Assembly: GCA_012837935.1 (NCBI GenBank)
Contig: DUQG01000007.1
Coordinates: forward strand, 26,240-90,239
Direction of reading: 5' to 3'
Source: Bacteroidales bacterium
Lineage (GTDB): Bacteria; Bacteroidota; Bacteroidia; Bacteroidales; Paludibacteraceae
Length of the DNA: 64,000 nucleotides
Numbering within the stretch: position 1 is the first letter of the stretch; each line of letters begins with the position of its first letter. Position numbers and translations under genes: made by a program. The notes beneath the pieces were generated by a model, which ran no database searches, was not told the origin of the DNA, and was given only the letters and a program-made list of their open reading frames with translations. Of the stretch, positions 33,094 through 42,919 are shown in pieces.

Positions 33094-33945
33094 ATGGATT
33101 TTGTACCTTTTCAACTTAACATTAACGGTAAATTGCTTGATTTGTCCACGCCGCAAGTGATGGCGATAGTGAATGCTACACCCAATTCTTTTTATGCTAA
33201 AAGCCGTGTAAATACCGACGACGCGATATTGGATGCGGTAAATCGTGCTTTGACCGATGGTGCTACTATTATTGATTTAGGCGCATATTCTACCCACCCG
33301 AAAGCCGATGCAATAAGTAATACAGAGGAAATTGAACGTTTGGAAAATCCCTTGAAACTTATTCGCGAAAACTTCCCCGATGTGATTATTTCGTTGGATA
33401 CTTTTAGGGCAGATGTGGCTCGTTGGGCTGTGGAAAAATTCGATGTAAATATTATCAACGATGTGAGCGGTGGAACGTTGGATGATGCTATGTTTGAGAC
33501 AGTTGCCGATCTGCAGGTGCCTTATATTTTGATGCATATGCGCGGCACCCATCAGACGATGCAGCAACTGACCGACTACGATAATATGATGGCTGAAATA
33601 ATGGAGTTTTTTGAAAAAAGAATTAATCAATTGGTTCGGTTGGGTGTGAAAGATATTATCATTGACCCGGGTTTCGGTTTTGCAAAAACCACGGAGCAAA
33701 ACTACGAGCTGCTCGCAAAAATGGGCTATTTCAAAGAGTTTGGTTTTCCGATTTTGTACGGAATTTCCCGTAAATCGATGATATATAATCTGCTGGGAAC
33801 TTCGCCGGAGGAAGCACTGAATGGAACTACGGCGTTGAATATTTTGGGATTGGTAAATGGTGCGGATATTCTGCGTGTGCACGATGCACGCGAGGCTGTG
33901 GAAGCCGTGAAAATTTATGAACTTTATAAGTCTTTTCAAGATTAA
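33094..33945 (+). CDS. folP: Dihydropteroate synthase
   Basis: Joins p-aminobenzoate to 6-hydroxymethyl-dihydropterin diphosphate in folate synthesis; it is the sulfonamide target. The family landmarks are present: VMAIVNATPNSFYAKSR (MGIVNxTPDSF type), GATIIDLGAYSTHPKA, SLDTFRADVARWAV, INDVSGGTLDD, LMHMRGTHQTM, DIIIDPGFGFAKTTEQNYELL and GISRKSMI. It has 283 residues. The usual DSF is NSF and the usual GGESTRP is GAYSTHP, as in other Bacteroidota. The cdaA gene follows 18 bases later, a frequent pairing in this group. Confidence 0.95.
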   Translation: MDFVPFQLNINGKLLDLSTPQVMAIVNATPNSFYAKSRVNTDDAILDAVNRALTDGATIIDLGAYSTHPKADAISNTEEIERLENPLKLIRENFPDVIISLDTFRADVARWAVEKFDVNIINDVSGGTLDDAMFETVADLQVPYILMHMRGTHQTMQQLTDYDNMMAEIMEFFEKRINQLVRLGVKDIIIDPGFGFAKTTEQNYELLAKMGYFKEFGFPILYGISRKSMIYNLLGTSPEEALNGTTALNILGLVNGADILRVHDAREAVEAVKIYELYKSFQD

Positions 33946-33963
33946 CAATTAATACAAAAAACG

Positions 33964-34755
33964 ATGCTTTTTAATATTGGATTAAAAGACATAGTCGATA
34001 TTATCCTGACGGCTCTTTTGCTGTTTGGTGCCTATAAGTTGCTCAGAAAATCAGGCGCATCGGCGGTTTTCGTGGGTGTACTTACCTTTGTAATCGTCTG
34101 GTTTGTTGTTTCTCAAGTTTTGAGAATGGAGTTGCTGGGCGGAATTTTGGATGGAGTAATCAGCGTGGGTGCTTTTGCTTTAATCGTTTTATTCCAAACA
34201 GAAATAAAGCGGTTTTTCTTGCGTATCGGCTCAAGTAAAAATTGGGGCGTACTGAATTATCTGAAACGTTTTCTGATGAAAAATAATGAAACGGAAAGTG
34301 CACAACCGGATTACGATATTATTCAAATTGTGCTTGCTTGTCGAAGTATGGCAAGAACTGCAACGGGCGGGCTTATCGTGTTGACAAGAGAAAATAATTT
34401 GGAGTTTTTTGTTCAAACGGGCGAGATTGTAGATTCTCGAATTAGCTCTCGTTTGATTGAAAATATTTTCTTTAAAAACAGTCCATTGCACGATGGCGCA
34501 CTGATTATTTCCAATCGCCGCTTACGTGCAGCAGCTTGTATTCTACCCGTTTCCAATAATCAAAACATCCCGAAACGTCTGGGACTGCGACACCGTGCCG
34601 CTTTGGGTGTAACGGAGCAGTCCGACGCCATTGCAATAATTATTTCTGAAGAGACAGGACAAATTTCTTGGGCAGTGAACGGTAAACTTACCATCAATGC
34701 GAAGCCTGAGGAGTTGGAGCATTTCCTTTCGGAAGAGATGAAAGAACAAAAATAA
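33964..34755 (+). CDS. cdaA: Diadenylate cyclase CdaA
   Basis: Makes cyclic di-AMP from two ATP. The N-terminus has three membrane segments (about 10-30, 35-55 and 60-80). The DAC domain follows, with the DGA motif (SPLHDGALIISN) and the RHR motif (LGLRHRAALGV), both intact. The length of 263 residues is usual for CdaA/YbbP. It is cotranscribed with folP. A gene for the regulator CdaR is not present downstream. Confidence 0.94.
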   Translation: MLFNIGLKDIVDIILTALLLFGAYKLLRKSGASAVFVGVLTFVIVWFVVSQVLRMELLGGILDGVISVGAFALIVLFQTEIKRFFLRIGSSKNWGVLNYLKRFLMKNNETESAQPDYDIIQIVLACRSMARTATGGLIVLTRENNLEFFVQTGEIVDSRISSRLIENIFFKNSPLHDGALIISNRRLRAAACILPVSNNQNIPKRLGLRHRAALGVTEQSDAIAIIISEETGQISWAVNGKLTINAKPEELEHFLSEEMKEQK

Positions 34756-34767
34756 TTTTCTACCACT

Positions 34768-35994
34768 ATGCATTCAAAGTACTTTTCGCTAATTGTGATT
34801 TTTTCACTGTTTTTTGTGTTTCAAACAGAAGCGCAACAAAATTTGAACATTCAGGTTTTTGAAAATCAGAACATTCGTTTTAATCCGGGTGAAGTGCCTG
34901 ATGGATTTAATGAAATTGACGGCGTAATTCAGCTTGTAAATGGCCGTATTGCCATTAAAAAAATATCCGTTCCGAAATTTAAGCGTAACACTGCTGTAAC
35001 TGTAAAAATTACGCTCACATCCAATGGCGATCCTTGGGATAAATCGGGTTCGTGCTTTGTTATTCCGAAATCATCGGGCATCAATATGTTGCACATTGCC
35101 AAAGACGAACGTAAATACCCGGCGGTTGATAGCACGAAATACGAGAAATTTGTAGGGATTGTGGCGGACGAAGATTATTTGCCAACTGTTGAGCTGATGC
35201 GCTTTATGACGCCTTTTGGTGTAGGACATTTCAGTGAAAGCAATGACAGCGTTTCTCGAAAAAGAATGCCTGTTTACATTGACGGTTGGGCTGAAAATGT
35301 ATCTTGGTCGCAGGACATTAGCGATTTGATGCCGCTTTTGGAAGGCGAAGTTTATGTAGGTGTTTATGTGGATACCTGGACAGATAAAGGGTATAACGTA
35401 AGTATGGAATTGGATTTCAAAGAGAGTAAAATTCGTCAGGACAAAATGCCGAAAAGACACATCGAGCCACTTGTTAACACGAATTACTATATTGGTCAGT
35501 CAATTCCCGATATTTTTGCTCGAAAAGATTTGGTTATTCCATTTTCCATTCCTAAAAATGCTAAAAATGTACGTCTGAAATATATTACAACCGGACACGG
35601 CGGACATTCGGGCGGTGATGAATTTGTGCAAAAAGTGAATATTCTTTCGGTGGACAGAGAAGAAGTTTTCCGATTTACGCCTTGGAGAAACGATTGTGCG
35701 GCTTTCCGTCGCTTTAGTCCAACATCCGGCGTTTGGTTGCAACCGCGGACGGTAGCTTATATTTCTTGCGAAGGACGTGCCGAAAAGGAAATTGAAGAGC
35801 CGCTGGCATCATCCGACTTGTCGCGTTCCAATTGGTGTCCGGGTACTGACGTAGTTCCTGAAACCATCGCACTTCCCAATATCAAAGCCGGAAATCATAC
35901 GTTGACCATTTCTATCCCCGAAGCGCAACCTGCTGAAGGAAATAAGCTAAATCACTGGCTGGTGTCGGCGTATTTGGTGTGGGAAACCCCCTAA
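34768..35994 (+). CDS. Peptide-N-glycosidase F homologue, secreted
   Basis: A 408-residue protein with a signal peptide (about 1-22, TEA-QQ) and both eight-stranded domains of the PNGase F family. PNGase F cleaves the amide bond between asparagine and the first GlcNAc of N-glycans. The diagnostic stretches are [68 protein letters not shown] and [16 protein letters not shown]. The Asp of PWDK and the Glu of GGDEF fall where the known catalytic acids lie, a correspondence made from memory. No T9SS tail is seen. It starts 12 bases after cdaA. The last two codons and the stop codon lie inside a dispersed CCCCCTAAAT repeat. Confidence 0.9.
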   Translation: MHSKYFSLIVIFSLFFVFQTEAQQNLNIQVFENQNIRFNPGEVPDGFNEIDGVIQLVNGRIAIKKISVPKFKRNTAVTVKITLTSNGDPWDKSGSCFVIPKSSGINMLHIAKDERKYPAVDSTKYEKFVGIVADEDYLPTVELMRFMTPFGVGHFSESNDSVSRKRMPVYIDGWAENVSWSQDISDLMPLLEGEVYVGVYVDTWTDKGYNVSMELDFKESKIRQDKMPKRHIEPLVNTNYYIGQSIPDIFARKDLVIPFSIPKNAKNVRLKYITTGHGGHSGGDEFVQKVNILSVDREEVFRFTPWRNDCAAFRRFSPTSGVWLQPRTVAYISCEGRAEKEIEEPLASSDLSRSNWCPGTDVVPETIALPNIKAGNHTLTISIPEAQPAEGNKLNHWLVSAYLVWETP

Positions 35995-36010
35995 ATCCCT
36001 CAGGGGGACT
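35987..36010. repeat. CCCCCTAAAT repeat forming the end of the PNGase F gene
   Basis: CCCCCTAAATCCCTCAGGGG and the following GGACT form a G/C-run palindrome. The TAA stop codon of the preceding gene (35992-35994) lies inside it. Confidence 0.7.
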
Positions 36011-36069
36011 TTTTCCTTGATTTAGACAAGAAATAAGAAACAGATATAATATTTAATAGACTTCAAATA

Positions 36070-37380
36070 ATGAAATTCTCTCAAAATACACCCCCTTTAG
36101 GGGGCGGGGGGCTAAACATCCTTCTTATCGGTTCGGGTGGTCGTGAGCACGCTTTGGCTTGGAAAATAGCTCAAAGTCCGAAACTTTCTAAGCTTTTCAT
36201 TGCACCCGGAAATGCAGGAACATCAGCAGTTGGAACGAATCTTAGCATCAATGTGTCTGATTTTCAAGCCGTAAAAAATGCGGTTTTGGGAAACGAGGTT
36301 AATATGGTTGTTATAGGACCGGAAGATCCGCTGGTAAATGGGATTGTTGACTTTTTTGAAAAAGATGATGAACTGAGAAATGTACCTGTAATTGGTCCCA
36401 ACAAAGAGGCGGCTCAGTTGGAGGGTAGCAAGGATTTTTCCAAAAAATTTATGGTAAAACACGGCATCCCAACGGCTCGCTATCTCAGTGTTTCAGGAGA
36501 AAATATTCCGGAAGGAGTTGATTTCTTGAAAAAACTAAATGCACCTTATGTACTAAAAGCCGATGGTTTGGCAGCGGGGAAAGGGGTTCTGATAATTAAC
36601 GACTTTGATGAAGCTGTAACGGAGCTGAACAATATGCTTGGCGGAAAATTTGGCAAAGCGGGCAGTACGGTGGTTATTGAAGAGTTTTTGTCGGGAATTG
36701 AGTGTTCGGTTTTTGTGATAACGGACGGAAAAAATTACCAAATACTGCCGGAAGCGAAGGATTACAAACGCATTGGAGAAGGTGATACAGGCTTGAATAC
36801 AGGCGGAATGGGAGCTGTTTCGCCGGTTAGTTTTGCCGACGAGGCTTTTATGAAAAAAGTGGAAGAGCGAATTATCAAGCCTACCGTAGAAGGGCTTCAA
36901 AAAGAGGGGATTACTTACAAAGGTTTTATCTTTTTTGGTCTGATAAAAGTGGAAGGAGAGCCTTTTGTAATTGAGTATAACGCTCGTATGGGCGACCCGG
37001 AAACAGAAGTAGTAATGTTGCGGTTAAAGTCTGATTTGGTAGAACTTTTGGAAGGTGTGGCGGAAGGTAATTTGAATGAAAAAATTGTAGAGTTTGACGA
37101 GCGTTCGGCTGTTACGGTGATGCTTGTTTCTGGTGGATATCCGGGTGATTACGAAAAAGGGAAAGTGATTGCGGGACTCGACAAAATGACTGACAGTATC
37201 GTATTTCACGCAGGAACAAAAGCAGAAAATAATGAAATTTTGACCAATGGCGGACGTGTAATCGCGGTAAGCAGTTATGGGAAAAATAAGGATGAAGCAT
37301 TGTCTGTTTCCTATAAAAATGCAGAGTTGATTGACTTTGAAGGAAAATATTTCAGGAGAGATATTGGGTTTGATTTATGA
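36070..37380 (+). CDS. purD: Phosphoribosylamine-glycine ligase
   Basis: ATP-dependent joining of phosphoribosylamine and glycine (GAR synthetase) in purine synthesis. It is a 436-residue ATP-grasp enzyme with [21 protein letters not shown] near the start, [45 protein letters not shown] and [14 protein letters not shown]. Most relatives begin directly at NILL. Here 15 extra residues ([15 protein letters not shown]) precede it, and they are encoded by a dispersed G/C-run repeat. No other start codon is available before NILL, so the extension appears real. Confidence 0.95.
   Translation: MKFSQNTPPLGGGGLNILLIGSGGREHALAWKIAQSPKLSKLFIAPGNAGTSAVGTNLSINVSDFQAVKNAVLGNEVNMVVIGPEDPLVNGIVDFFEKDDELRNVPVIGPNKEAAQLEGSKDFSKKFMVKHGIPTARYLSVSGENIPEGVDFLKKLNAPYVLKADGLAAGKGVLIINDFDEAVTELNNMLGGKFGKAGSTVVIEEFLSGIECSVFVITDGKNYQILPEAKDYKRIGEGDTGLNTGGMGAVSPVSFADEAFMKKVEERIIKPTVEGLQKEGITYKGFIFFGLIKVEGEPFVIEYNARMGDPETEVVMLRLKSDLVELLEGVAEGNLNEKIVEFDERSAVTVMLVSGGYPGDYEKGKVIAGLDKMTDSIVFHAGTKAENNEILTNGGRVIAVSSYGKNKDEALSVSYKNAELIDFEGKYFRRDIGFDL
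36091..36112. repeat. CCCCCTTTAGGGGG repeat inside the purD 5' end
   Basis: CCCCCTTTAGGGGGCGGGGG followed by GC is translated as PPLGGGGL of PurD. It is related to the copies at 28596, 35987 and 40312, which lie at gene ends. Confidence 0.7.
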
Positions 37381-37520
37381 AGGTGCGAATTGACGCGAAT
37401 TTTTGCAAATTACGCGAATTTTTGGCTAAAAAGTAAAATAAGACTTTATATAAAACCTCATTTTTTATTAATAAGGAAAAATAATAGGGGGAATAGAAAA
37501 ATAAATAGGACAATATAACT

Positions 37521-38672
37521 ATGGCAAAAATACTTGTAATTGATGATGAACGAAGCATTCGGAATACGATGAAGGATATTCTGGAATTTGAAAAGCATCG
37601 AGTGGTGCTTGCCGAAAATGGGCGAGTAGGGCTGGATACGGCTATTCATGATGAATTTGATTTGATTTTTTCGGATATTAAAATGCCTGAAATGGATGGC
37701 ATGGAACTGCTGGATGAACTTCAAGAAAAAGGTGTGGAAGCACCTGTCGTGATGATTTCGGGACATGGAAATATCAGTACTGCCGTGGAGTGTATCAAAA
37801 AAGGTGCATTTGATTTTATTGAAAAGCCGATTGACCTGAATCGTATGCTTGTTACCGTTCGCAATGCGTTGGATAAGAATACATTGGTAACTGAAACGAA
37901 AACGCTGAAAAAGAAAGTGGCTTCCAAAAATCAGATGATTGGAAAATCGAAAGCCATCGAAGACGTGCGTGAAATGATAGCAAAAGTGGCACCTACCGAT
38001 GCGCGTGTGATGATTACGGGAGCCAACGGAACAGGAAAAGAGGTGGTAGCTCGCCTGCTTTATGAAAACAGTAACCGAGCAAACTTTCCCTTTGTGGAGG
38101 TAAACTGTGCGGCAATTCCAACAGAACTGATTGAAAGTGAGCTTTTTGGTCACGAGAAAGGTTCGTTTACTTCGGCGCATAAACAACGTATTGGAAAATT
38201 TGAACAAGCGGATACGGGAACACTTTTTTTGGATGAAATCGGTGATATGAGTCTTTCAGCACAGACAAAAGTACTTCGGGCTTTGCAGGAAAATGAAATT
38301 ACACGTGTGGGAAGCGATAAAATTATCAAGGTAAATGTGCGTGTTTTTGCGGCAACAAATAAAAACTTAAAAGAGGAGATTGAAAAAGGGAATTTTCGTG
38401 AGGACTTATACCATCGCTTAAATGTTATCCCAATTCATGTCCCACCGCTTGATGACCGTAAAGATGATATTCCGCTGTTGGTGGATTATTTCACTGAGCA
38501 GATTTGCGAAGAACAAGGAATTCAGCCAAAAACTTTTGACAGCAGAGCGATAAAAGCTTTGCAAAATCGTACTTGGCCGGGAAATATTCGTGAACTGCGA
38601 AATGTAGTGGAACGACTAATTATTCTTGGTGAGCAAAATATTACGAAAGAGGATGTAGAGAAATTCTCGTAA
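37521..38672 (+). CDS. NtrC-type response regulator lacking a DNA-binding domain
   Basis: A 383-residue protein. The receiver domain (about 1-120, phosphoacceptor D52 in FSDIKMPEMDG) is followed by a sigma-54-activator AAA+ domain with Walker A GANGTGKE, Walker B TLFLDEIGD, and the sensor region FREDLYHRLNVIPIHVPPLDDRKDDI. The GAFTGA loop that contacts sigma-54 reads GSFTSA (214-219). The protein stops soon after WPGNIRELRNVVERL, so the usual Fis-type helix-turn-helix is absent. It probably acts from solution or through a partner. No histidine kinase gene is adjacent. RpiB is encoded 27 bases downstream. Confidence 0.9.
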   Translation: MAKILVIDDERSIRNTMKDILEFEKHRVVLAENGRVGLDTAIHDEFDLIFSDIKMPEMDGMELLDELQEKGVEAPVVMISGHGNISTAVECIKKGAFDFIEKPIDLNRMLVTVRNALDKNTLVTETKTLKKKVASKNQMIGKSKAIEDVREMIAKVAPTDARVMITGANGTGKEVVARLLYENSNRANFPFVEVNCAAIPTELIESELFGHEKGSFTSAHKQRIGKFEQADTGTLFLDEIGDMSLSAQTKVLRALQENEITRVGSDKIIKVNVRVFAATNKNLKEEIEKGNFREDLYHRLNVIPIHVPPLDDRKDDIPLLVDYFTEQICEEQGIQPKTFDSRAIKALQNRTWPGNIRELRNVVERLIILGEQNITKEDVEKFS

Positions 38673-38699
38673 ATTCTGAACTAATAAAATTGAAAAATT

Positions 38700-39152
38700 A
38701 TGAAACCAATACAGGAACTTAGAATAGCTATTACCAATGACCATGCAGGTTTTGAGCTGAAAAACAGAATTGTAGAATATTTGAAAAGCAAGTCGCCGTT
38801 GAAGTTGCAGGATTTCGGATGTCAATCGACAGACAGTTGCGATTATCCTGATTTTGCACACCCGATGGGAGCAGCGATTGAAAGGGGTGAATTTGATTAT
38901 GGAATTTCCATTTGCGGAAGCGGAAACGGTATCAGTATGGTTATGAATAAATATCCGAAAGTTCGTGCAGCACTTTGCTGGACTAATGAAATAGCTGAAC
39001 TTGCTCGCCAACACAACGACGCCAACGTACTTTCACTTCCGGCTCGATTTATTTCAGAAGAAGAGGCGTTGAAAATGCTTGATTTGTTTTTTGAAACAGA
39101 TTTTGAAGGCGGAAGGCATATAAGAAGAGTGGAGAAAATTCCGATTAAGTAA
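38700..39152 (+). CDS. rpiB: Ribose-5-phosphate isomerase B
   Basis: Interconverts ribose 5-phosphate and ribulose 5-phosphate. A 150-residue RpiB/LacAB protein with ITNDHAGFELKNRIVEYL at the start, the active-site cysteine in GISICGSGNGISM, NEIAELARQHNDANVLSLPARF, and the anion-hole GxGxG-type turn in CGSGNG. LacA/LacB-type isomerases are similar, but no lac genes are nearby. Confidence 0.9.
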   Translation: MKPIQELRIAITNDHAGFELKNRIVEYLKSKSPLKLQDFGCQSTDSCDYPDFAHPMGAAIERGEFDYGISICGSGNGISMVMNKYPKVRAALCWTNEIAELARQHNDANVLSLPARFISEEEALKMLDLFFETDFEGGRHIRRVEKIPIK

Positions 39153-39204
39153 ATGTTTCTTTTTAGTTTATTCCGACATTGATGTCGGGACAAAACTTTG
39201 TTTA

Positions 39205-39223
39205 CCTGCCTGCGGCAGGCTGG
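39205..39223. repeat. CCTGCCTGCGGCAGGCTGG palindrome, copy 2
   Basis: Differs by one base from the copy at 30403. It lies in the rpiB-thiL gap next to another palindrome (CCGACATTGATGTCGG, 39173-39188). Confidence 0.7.
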
Positions 39224-39290
39224 CTTATTCACTAAAACTTGTTTACTTGTCAACTCGTAAGCTTGTTTACTAAAACCCGTTTACTAAAAT

Positions 39291-40319
39291 ATGACTGAAA
39301 TCTCAACACTTGGTGAATTTGGATTAATTCATCATTTGACCGAAAAAATAAAACTTTTCAATAAATCTACGGTAAAAGGCGTGGGTGACGATGCTGCCGT
39401 GCTTAATTACAAGGATAAGCAGGTGCTTGTAACCACCGATTTGATGTTGGAAGGCATTCATTTTGATTTGATGTATGTGCCGTTGAAACATTTGGGATAC
39501 AAAGCAGCGGTGATTAATTTCTCGGATATTTATGCCATGAACGGTCAACCAAAGCAAATTACCGTTTCGCTTGGCATTTCAAGTCGATTTACCGTGGAGC
39601 ATCTGGAAGAAATTTACAGCGGAATCTTGCTTGCTTGTGAGAATTACGGTGTGGATGTAGTGGGTGGCGATACAACGGCATCATTAACCGGATTGACCAT
39701 CAGTATTACTTGCATTGGCGAAGCCGAAAAAGAAAAAATCGTCTATCGAAACGGTGCCAAAGAGAATGATTTAATTTGTGTATCAGGCGATTTGGGTTCG
39801 GCTTATATGGGACTTCAACTGCTTGAGCGTGAGAAACTTGTTTTTGAAGGACAGACAGAAAATGTGCAACCTGATTTTACGGGGAAAGAGTACATTCTTG
39901 GACGTCAGCTTAAACCCGAAGCGCGTAAAGATATTATAGCAAAATTGGCAGAAAAAGGCATTCAACCAACTTCTATGATGGATATTTCGGATGGACTTTC
40001 GTCGGAACTAATTCATATTTGCAAGCAAAGTAATGTGGGCTGTCGGGTTTATGAGGATAAAATTCCAATTCATATTCAGGCTGTTGCGATGGCTGAAGAG
40101 TTGAATATGAATATTGTAACCGCGGCGCTTAACGGTGGTGAGGATTACGAATTGCTTTTCACTTGTTCTATTGATGATTATGAAAAAGTAGTAGCCATGG
40201 AAGGTGTAGGCATCGTGGGTCATATTACAAAACCCGGACTTGGGATGCACTTAGTTGGGCGTGAAGGAGAAGAAATCCGACTAAGAGCGCAAGGTTGGAA
40301 TTCGCTGGATGCCCCCTAA
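39291..40319 (+). CDS. thiL: Thiamine-monophosphate kinase
   Basis: Phosphorylates thiamine monophosphate to thiamine diphosphate, the cofactor needed by KorAB among others. A 342-residue PurM-fold kinase: GEFGLIHHLTEK at the start, GVGDDAAVLNYKD, VTTDLMLEGIHFDL, NFSDIYAMNGQPKQI, DVVGGDTTAS, SMMDISDGLSSELIHI and NGGEDYELLFTC. The C-terminal residues AP and the stop codon lie within a dispersed CCCCCTAAAT repeat. Confidence 0.95.
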   Translation: MTEISTLGEFGLIHHLTEKIKLFNKSTVKGVGDDAAVLNYKDKQVLVTTDLMLEGIHFDLMYVPLKHLGYKAAVINFSDIYAMNGQPKQITVSLGISSRFTVEHLEEIYSGILLACENYGVDVVGGDTTASLTGLTISITCIGEAEKEKIVYRNGAKENDLICVSGDLGSAYMGLQLLEREKLVFEGQTENVQPDFTGKEYILGRQLKPEARKDIIAKLAEKGIQPTSMMDISDGLSSELIHICKQSNVGCRVYEDKIPIHIQAVAMAEELNMNIVTAALNGGEDYELLFTCSIDDYEKVVAMEGVGIVGHITKPGLGMHLVGREGEEIRLRAQGWNSLDAP

Positions 40320-40336
40320 ATCCCCCGCAAGGGGAC
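40312..40336. repeat. CCCCCTAAAT repeat forming the end of thiL
   Basis: CCCCCTAAATCCCCCGCAAG followed by GGGAC. The thiL stop codon (40317-40319) lies inside it, exactly as at 35992-35994. Confidence 0.7.
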
Positions 40337-40416
40337 TTTGACGAGTGTCATTGTTGAAGTATTATATTTCATCAAGTTTTCATGTAAATATTTCCAAAAC
40401 TTAAATCTAAAAAACC

Positions 40417-42660
40417 ATGAAACATTCACTCAAAAAACTGCTGCTAATTGCATTTTTTCTTGTTTTAGGAAGTCCGATAATATTAGCACAATATAATATT
40501 ATTCCCCAACCAAACAGCATTCAATCAGGTGTAGGCGAATATAAGACTACGCAGTTAGCTGAAATTCAGCATCAAAATATCAGCAGACAATCCCAACGCC
40601 AATTCACTGATTATCTGATAGGTGCAGGATTTTCTATTGGAACAAAGCAAACAGCCACTTCGACGATTAAATTGGTAGTGGATAAAAATCAAGTTTTCCA
40701 ATCGGATGAAGCTTACAAGCTGAGCGTAACCCCAAAAAACATAAGCATCGCAGCCAAATCTGAAAAAGGTGTTTTTTACGGTATCCAAACTTTGTTGCAA
40801 TTGATGTCTGACCAACAAGTTCCTGCGGTAGAAATTTCCGATTATCCTCGTTTCAAGTATCGTGGTGTTCATATTGATGTGAGCCGACATTTTTATTCAG
40901 TGGAGTTTTTGAAAAAACATATTGATATGATGGCGCACCTGAAAATCAACAACTTTCATTGGCACTTTACCGATGGTCCGGGATGGCGATTGGAAATAAA
41001 AAAATATCCGCTTTTGACCCAAATTGCCGCTTGGCGCACACATGAAATTTGGAAAGATTGGTGGGCAACCAATCCTCGAAAATATGTGGATATTCGTAGC
41101 GGCGAAAAAGCTTATGGCGGATTTTACACTCAAAAAGAGGCTCGCGAAATTGTGAAATACGCAGCTGAAAGGCATATTAATGTGATTCCTGAAATTGAAA
41201 TGCCGGGGCATTCAGAAGAGGTGTTGGCAGTTTATCCGCACTTGGCTTGTTCTGGAAAACCTTACACACAAAGCGAGTTTTGCATCGGGAATGAGCAGAC
41301 TTTTAAGTTCTTAGAAAATGTACTGAAAGAGGTAATGGCGATTTTCCCGTCGAAATATATCCATATCGGAGGCGATGAGGCTGAGAAAAAACATTGGAGA
41401 GTTTGTTCGAAATGTCAGGCTCGGATGAAAAAAGAGAACTTGAAAAACGAGGAAGAACTGCAAAGCTATCTGGTTCGCCGAATTGAGAGATTTCTAAATA
41501 AAAACGGCAGAAAATTACTCGGTTGGGATGAAATTCTGGAGGGAGGCTTGGCACCTGAGGCAACTGTAATGTCCTGGAGAGGCGAAAATGGCGGTATTAC
41601 TGCGGCTAAAAGCGGTCACGATGCCATTATGACGCCGGGCGAATTTATGTATTTGGATAGTTATCAGGCAAATCCGGCTACGCAACCGGAGGCAATTGGC
41701 GGTTTTCTTCCACTCGAAAAAGTATATAGCTACAATCCTGTTCCTGCGGCACTTACAGCGCAGGAAGCCAAACATATTTTGGGTGTTCAAGCAAATATGT
41801 GGGGTGAATATGTAACTACCGAAGCACATGCCGACCATATGCTTTATCCGCGTGTGTTGGCACTTGCAGAAGTGGCTTGGACAGAGGGAAAAAACAAGTC
41901 TTGGGCAGACTTTAAGCGTCGTGCAAATCAGAAAATCCCATTCTTACAGAGCAAAGGAATCCGCACATTTACACTTTCTGATGAAGTGGCTTTTGCACAC
42001 CATGTGGATATAGAGCAAAAAGCCATTCGGGTAGAACTTTCAACCGAAAAGTACAGTGTAGATATTCGCTATACTACAGATGGCAGTGTACCTACCACTC
42101 AATCGGCACTTTACAGCGAAGCTATTTTGGTAAAAGACAGTGCTGAAATTTCCGCTCAACTTTTTGAAGGAAATAAAGCCATCGGGAAACCGATAACCAA
42201 CCGATTTGATTACCATTTGGGAATGGATAAAAAAGTAACTTACAATATCCCGATTAATAAATATTATGCTGCTGCGGGTGAAAAAACCTTGGTTAACGGC
42301 GAAATGGGCGGACTTTCGCACGGCGATGGTCGCTGGCAAGGATTTATGACCAATGGAATGGATGTTACGATTGATTTGGGCGAACCAATAGCGATAAAAT
42401 CTGTAAGCGCACGCTTTATGCAGAACGTAAGCCCGTGGATTTTCTTTCCGAAAGAGGTGGTAATTTCCGTATCAAACGACAATAAAACTTTTACCGAACT
42501 AAAACGCATTCCGACACCTTACGGTGAAAAAACAGAAGGAACACTTTTCCATAATTTCGGCTGGAATGGCGATGCGAATGCACAATATATTCGCTATCAA
42601 GCGCTACCGAATGGGATTAAAGGTGGGTGGGTGTTTTTGGATGAGATAGTGGTGTGGTAG
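40417..42660 (+). CDS. GH20 beta-N-acetylhexosaminidase, exported
   Basis: A 747-residue enzyme that removes terminal beta-GlcNAc or beta-GalNAc. The signal peptide (about 1-24, ILA-QY) leads into the GH20b domain (about 30-145) and the TIM barrel. Typical motifs are RGVHIDVSRHFYSVEFLKKHID, NNFHWHFTDGPGWRLEIKKYP, EIEMPGHSEEVLAVYP, the catalytic pair D320-E321 in HIGGDEAEKKHW, and GWDEILEGGLAPEATVMSWRG. A chitobiase-type Ig domain (YTTDGSVPTTQS) and a galactose-binding-like domain make up the C-terminus. No T9SS tail is visible, so a periplasmic or outer-membrane place is likely. Confidence 0.95.
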   Translation: MKHSLKKLLLIAFFLVLGSPIILAQYNIIPQPNSIQSGVGEYKTTQLAEIQHQNISRQSQRQFTDYLIGAGFSIGTKQTATSTIKLVVDKNQVFQSDEAYKLSVTPKNISIAAKSEKGVFYGIQTLLQLMSDQQVPAVEISDYPRFKYRGVHIDVSRHFYSVEFLKKHIDMMAHLKINNFHWHFTDGPGWRLEIKKYPLLTQIAAWRTHEIWKDWWATNPRKYVDIRSGEKAYGGFYTQKEAREIVKYAAERHINVIPEIEMPGHSEEVLAVYPHLACSGKPYTQSEFCIGNEQTFKFLENVLKEVMAIFPSKYIHIGGDEAEKKHWRVCSKCQARMKKENLKNEEELQSYLVRRIERFLNKNGRKLLGWDEILEGGLAPEATVMSWRGENGGITAAKSGHDAIMTPGEFMYLDSYQANPATQPEAIGGFLPLEKVYSYNPVPAALTAQEAKHILGVQANMWGEYVTTEAHADHMLYPRVLALAEVAWTEGKNKSWADFKRRANQKIPFLQSKGIRTFTLSDEVAFAHHVDIEQKAIRVELSTEKYSVDIRYTTDGSVPTTQSALYSEAILVKDSAEISAQLFEGNKAIGKPITNRFDYHLGMDKKVTYNIPINKYYAAAGEKTLVNGEMGGLSHGDGRWQGFMTNGMDVTIDLGEPIAIKSVSARFMQNVSPWIFFPKEVVISVSNDNKTFTELKRIPTPYGEKTEGTLFHNFGWNGDANAQYIRYQALPNGIKGGWVFLDEIVVW

Positions 42661-42919
42661 AAAAGAGTCAGAACTATGATTTATGATAATTAATTTGATT
42701 TCGGTGATATTTTTGAACGCAAATTTCACAGATTACACAAATTTTCTTTTCGTTTTGAAATAATTTATTGTCAATTACTAAGTACTTTTTTTCAGTGAAG
42801 ATACTCAATTCCCAACAGAGAAAACACAAATATATTCTTTTGAGTGGTGAAAATCAACGGAATAAAAATTATATTTAAATATTATATCACCATAATCACA
42901 AAAATCAAATAAATCATAG

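Noticed and set aside
34768..35994. T9SS tail on the PNGase F homologue
   Set aside because: The C-terminus matches the PNGase F family itself, and no SGxYxxxV-type sorting motif follows.
39153..39290. TPP riboswitch upstream of thiL
   Set aside because: The gap has palindromic repeats but neither the CTGAGA nor the ACCTGATC-type conserved stretches of a THI element.
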